Assembly (NCBI GenBank): GCA_946405645.1
Contig: CAMJHW010000090.1
Coordinates: 1 to 5,983 of the forward strand
DNA from: an uncultured Bacteroidales bacterium
GTDB lineage: Bacteria; Bacteroidota; Bacteroidia; Bacteroidales; UBA932
Direction: 5' to 3'
DNA: 5,983 bases
The stretch's first letter is position 1. Each line of letters starts with the position of its first letter. This document shows, in pieces, positions 5,746-5,983 of this stretch. Under the pieces are notes generated by a model. It did no database searches and was not told where the DNA came from. It worked only from the letters and a program-made list of their open reading frames with translations. The position numbers and the translations under genes are program-made.

Positions 5746-5770
5746 CGCTTCTACATACAAGTAGCGCTTC
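5746..5770 (-). repeat. paired GAAGCG direct repeat in the sigma-factor leader
   Basis: On the minus strand GAAGCG occurs at 5770-5765 and again at 5751-5746, 19 bases apart, with an inverted CTAC/GTAG pair between them. It lies 7 bases ahead of the sigma-factor ATG, in the predicted 5' leader. It could be an operator or RNA element; the units are short, so chance is quite possible. Confidence 0.25.
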
Positions 5771-5775
5771 GGCCA

Positions 5776-5783
5776 TAAAAGTA
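5776..5783 (-). promoter_or_regulatory. weak candidate -7 box for the sigma/anti-sigma/plug unit
   Basis: On the minus strand this reads TACTTTTA, matching TAnnTTTG at all but the last base. It would start transcription about 30 bases before the ATG at 5739. A TTTG occurs upstream (5801-5798) but only 14 bases away, shorter than the usual 19 or so, and it lies in the upstream terminator stem. Real start could instead depend on the ECF factor itself. Confidence 0.25.
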
Positions 5784-5787
5784 AAAC

Positions 5788-5822
5788 AAAAAACCGCCAA
5801 ATCCTACCCGGAATCAGCGGTT
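5788..5822 (-). terminator. intrinsic terminator of the right-edge minus-strand gene
   Basis: Read on the minus strand, AACCGC (5822-5817) pairs with GCGGTT (5797-5792). The stem continues inward with TTCC/GGA-type pairs broken by one mismatch and wobbles around a GGGTA loop, and it is followed by a six-base T-run (5793-5788). It lies 24 bases after the stop of the right-edge gene and just ahead of the sigma-factor leader, so it insulates that unit. Confidence 0.75.
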
Positions 5823-5846
5823 GTCTGACTGCGACTTGCTCTAATC

Positions 5847-5983
5847 TCAGATCCTCGGTTTCTGGATGACGCGGATGATAAGGGATACGAAATAGACGAT
5901 AAGTCCATAGAAAAAAGGAATCATCATGACCTTGAGCCCACCGCAGAGGACGGCGGTGGAGACATCACCGAATCTCTGCAGGA
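5847..5983 (-). CDS. C-terminal end of a membrane protein, probably MotA/TolQ/ExbB-family (start outside window)
   Basis: The minus-strand frame is open from the right edge to the TGA at 5849-5847 and gives 44 residues beginning LQRFGDVSTAV. It holds one membrane helix (about fragment residues 16-36, GLKVMMIPFFYGLIVYFVSLI) followed by a basic tail RVIQKPRI. The GGLKV....YGLIVYFVSLIIR pattern resembles the last helix of Bacteroidota MotA/TolQ/ExbB proton-channel subunits, which energise outer-membrane or motility systems. The fragment is too short for certainty; any polytopic membrane protein could end so. It is followed by a good intrinsic terminator. Confidence 0.5.
   Translation of the reverse strand, partial: LQRFGDVSTAVLCGGLKVMMIPFFYGLIVYFVSLIIRVIQKPRI

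Noticed and set aside
5740..5760. TTG start at 5760 for the sigma factor.
   Set aside because: The ATG at 5739 gives the usual ECF opening (MTRQEF), and TTG is a rarer start.
1..5983. Mobile elements, CRISPR arrays, tRNA or rRNA genes and riboswitches.
   Set aside because: I looked for transposase or integrase-like proteins, regularly spaced repeats, cloverleaf-type folds and long structured leaders and saw none. The inverted repeats found are short and isolated.

Overview
The window looks like a chromosomal segment from a Bacteroidota bacterium, most likely an uncultured or gut-type Bacteroidales of moderate-to-high GC. Four things point there: promoter -7 boxes of the TAnnTTTG type, no Shine-Dalgarno sequence before the genes, a secreted TonB-plug-like protein of the 'IVDGK...IEVMKG...IIVTLKK' kind, and an ECF sigma/anti-sigma pair with the short N-terminal forms usual in this phylum. 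I see no insertion sequence, phage gene, CRISPR array, tRNA or rRNA. The genes are packed tightly, with short gaps or 1-base overlaps.

Layout. (1) Bases 1-365 (+) hold the end of a beta-rich, probably outer-membrane barrel protein. It converges with a minus-strand gene across a 7-base gap. (2) Bases 373-2401 (-) hold two genes probably read together. A CpXC-type zinc-ribbon-like protein (2401-1754) is followed after 19 bases by a secreted histidine-type acid phosphatase (1734-373). (3) Bases 2402-2484 are a compact divergent promoter region. Its two outward-facing -7 boxes form a perfect 8-bp inverted repeat. (4) Bases 2485-4104 (+) hold a YeiH-family (UPF0324) membrane transporter. A previously easy-to-miss 92-residue two-helix membrane protein follows, whose GTG start shares one base with the transporter stop. 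A long terminator-like hairpin lies inside the start of the small gene, and a classic terminator ends the unit. (5) Bases 4123-5739 (-) hold a three-gene unit read from right to left: ECF sigma factor, single-pass membrane anti-sigma factor (stop/start overlap TAATG), and a secreted plug-domain-only protein. (6) At the right edge lies the last 44 residues of a membrane protein that resembles the end of a MotA/TolQ/ExbB channel subunit, followed by its own terminator.

How the parts may work together. The ECF unit is a self-contained cell-surface signalling cassette. The sigma factor would be held by the membrane anti-sigma, whose periplasmic domain could be influenced by the co-encoded secreted plug-like protein; this last link is inference. 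The transporter and the small membrane protein probably form one functional unit, with the intragenic hairpin possibly setting their ratio. The phosphatase would release phosphate from organic phosphate outside the cytoplasm. No functional tie between it and the CpXC protein is visible beyond co-orientation and short spacing.
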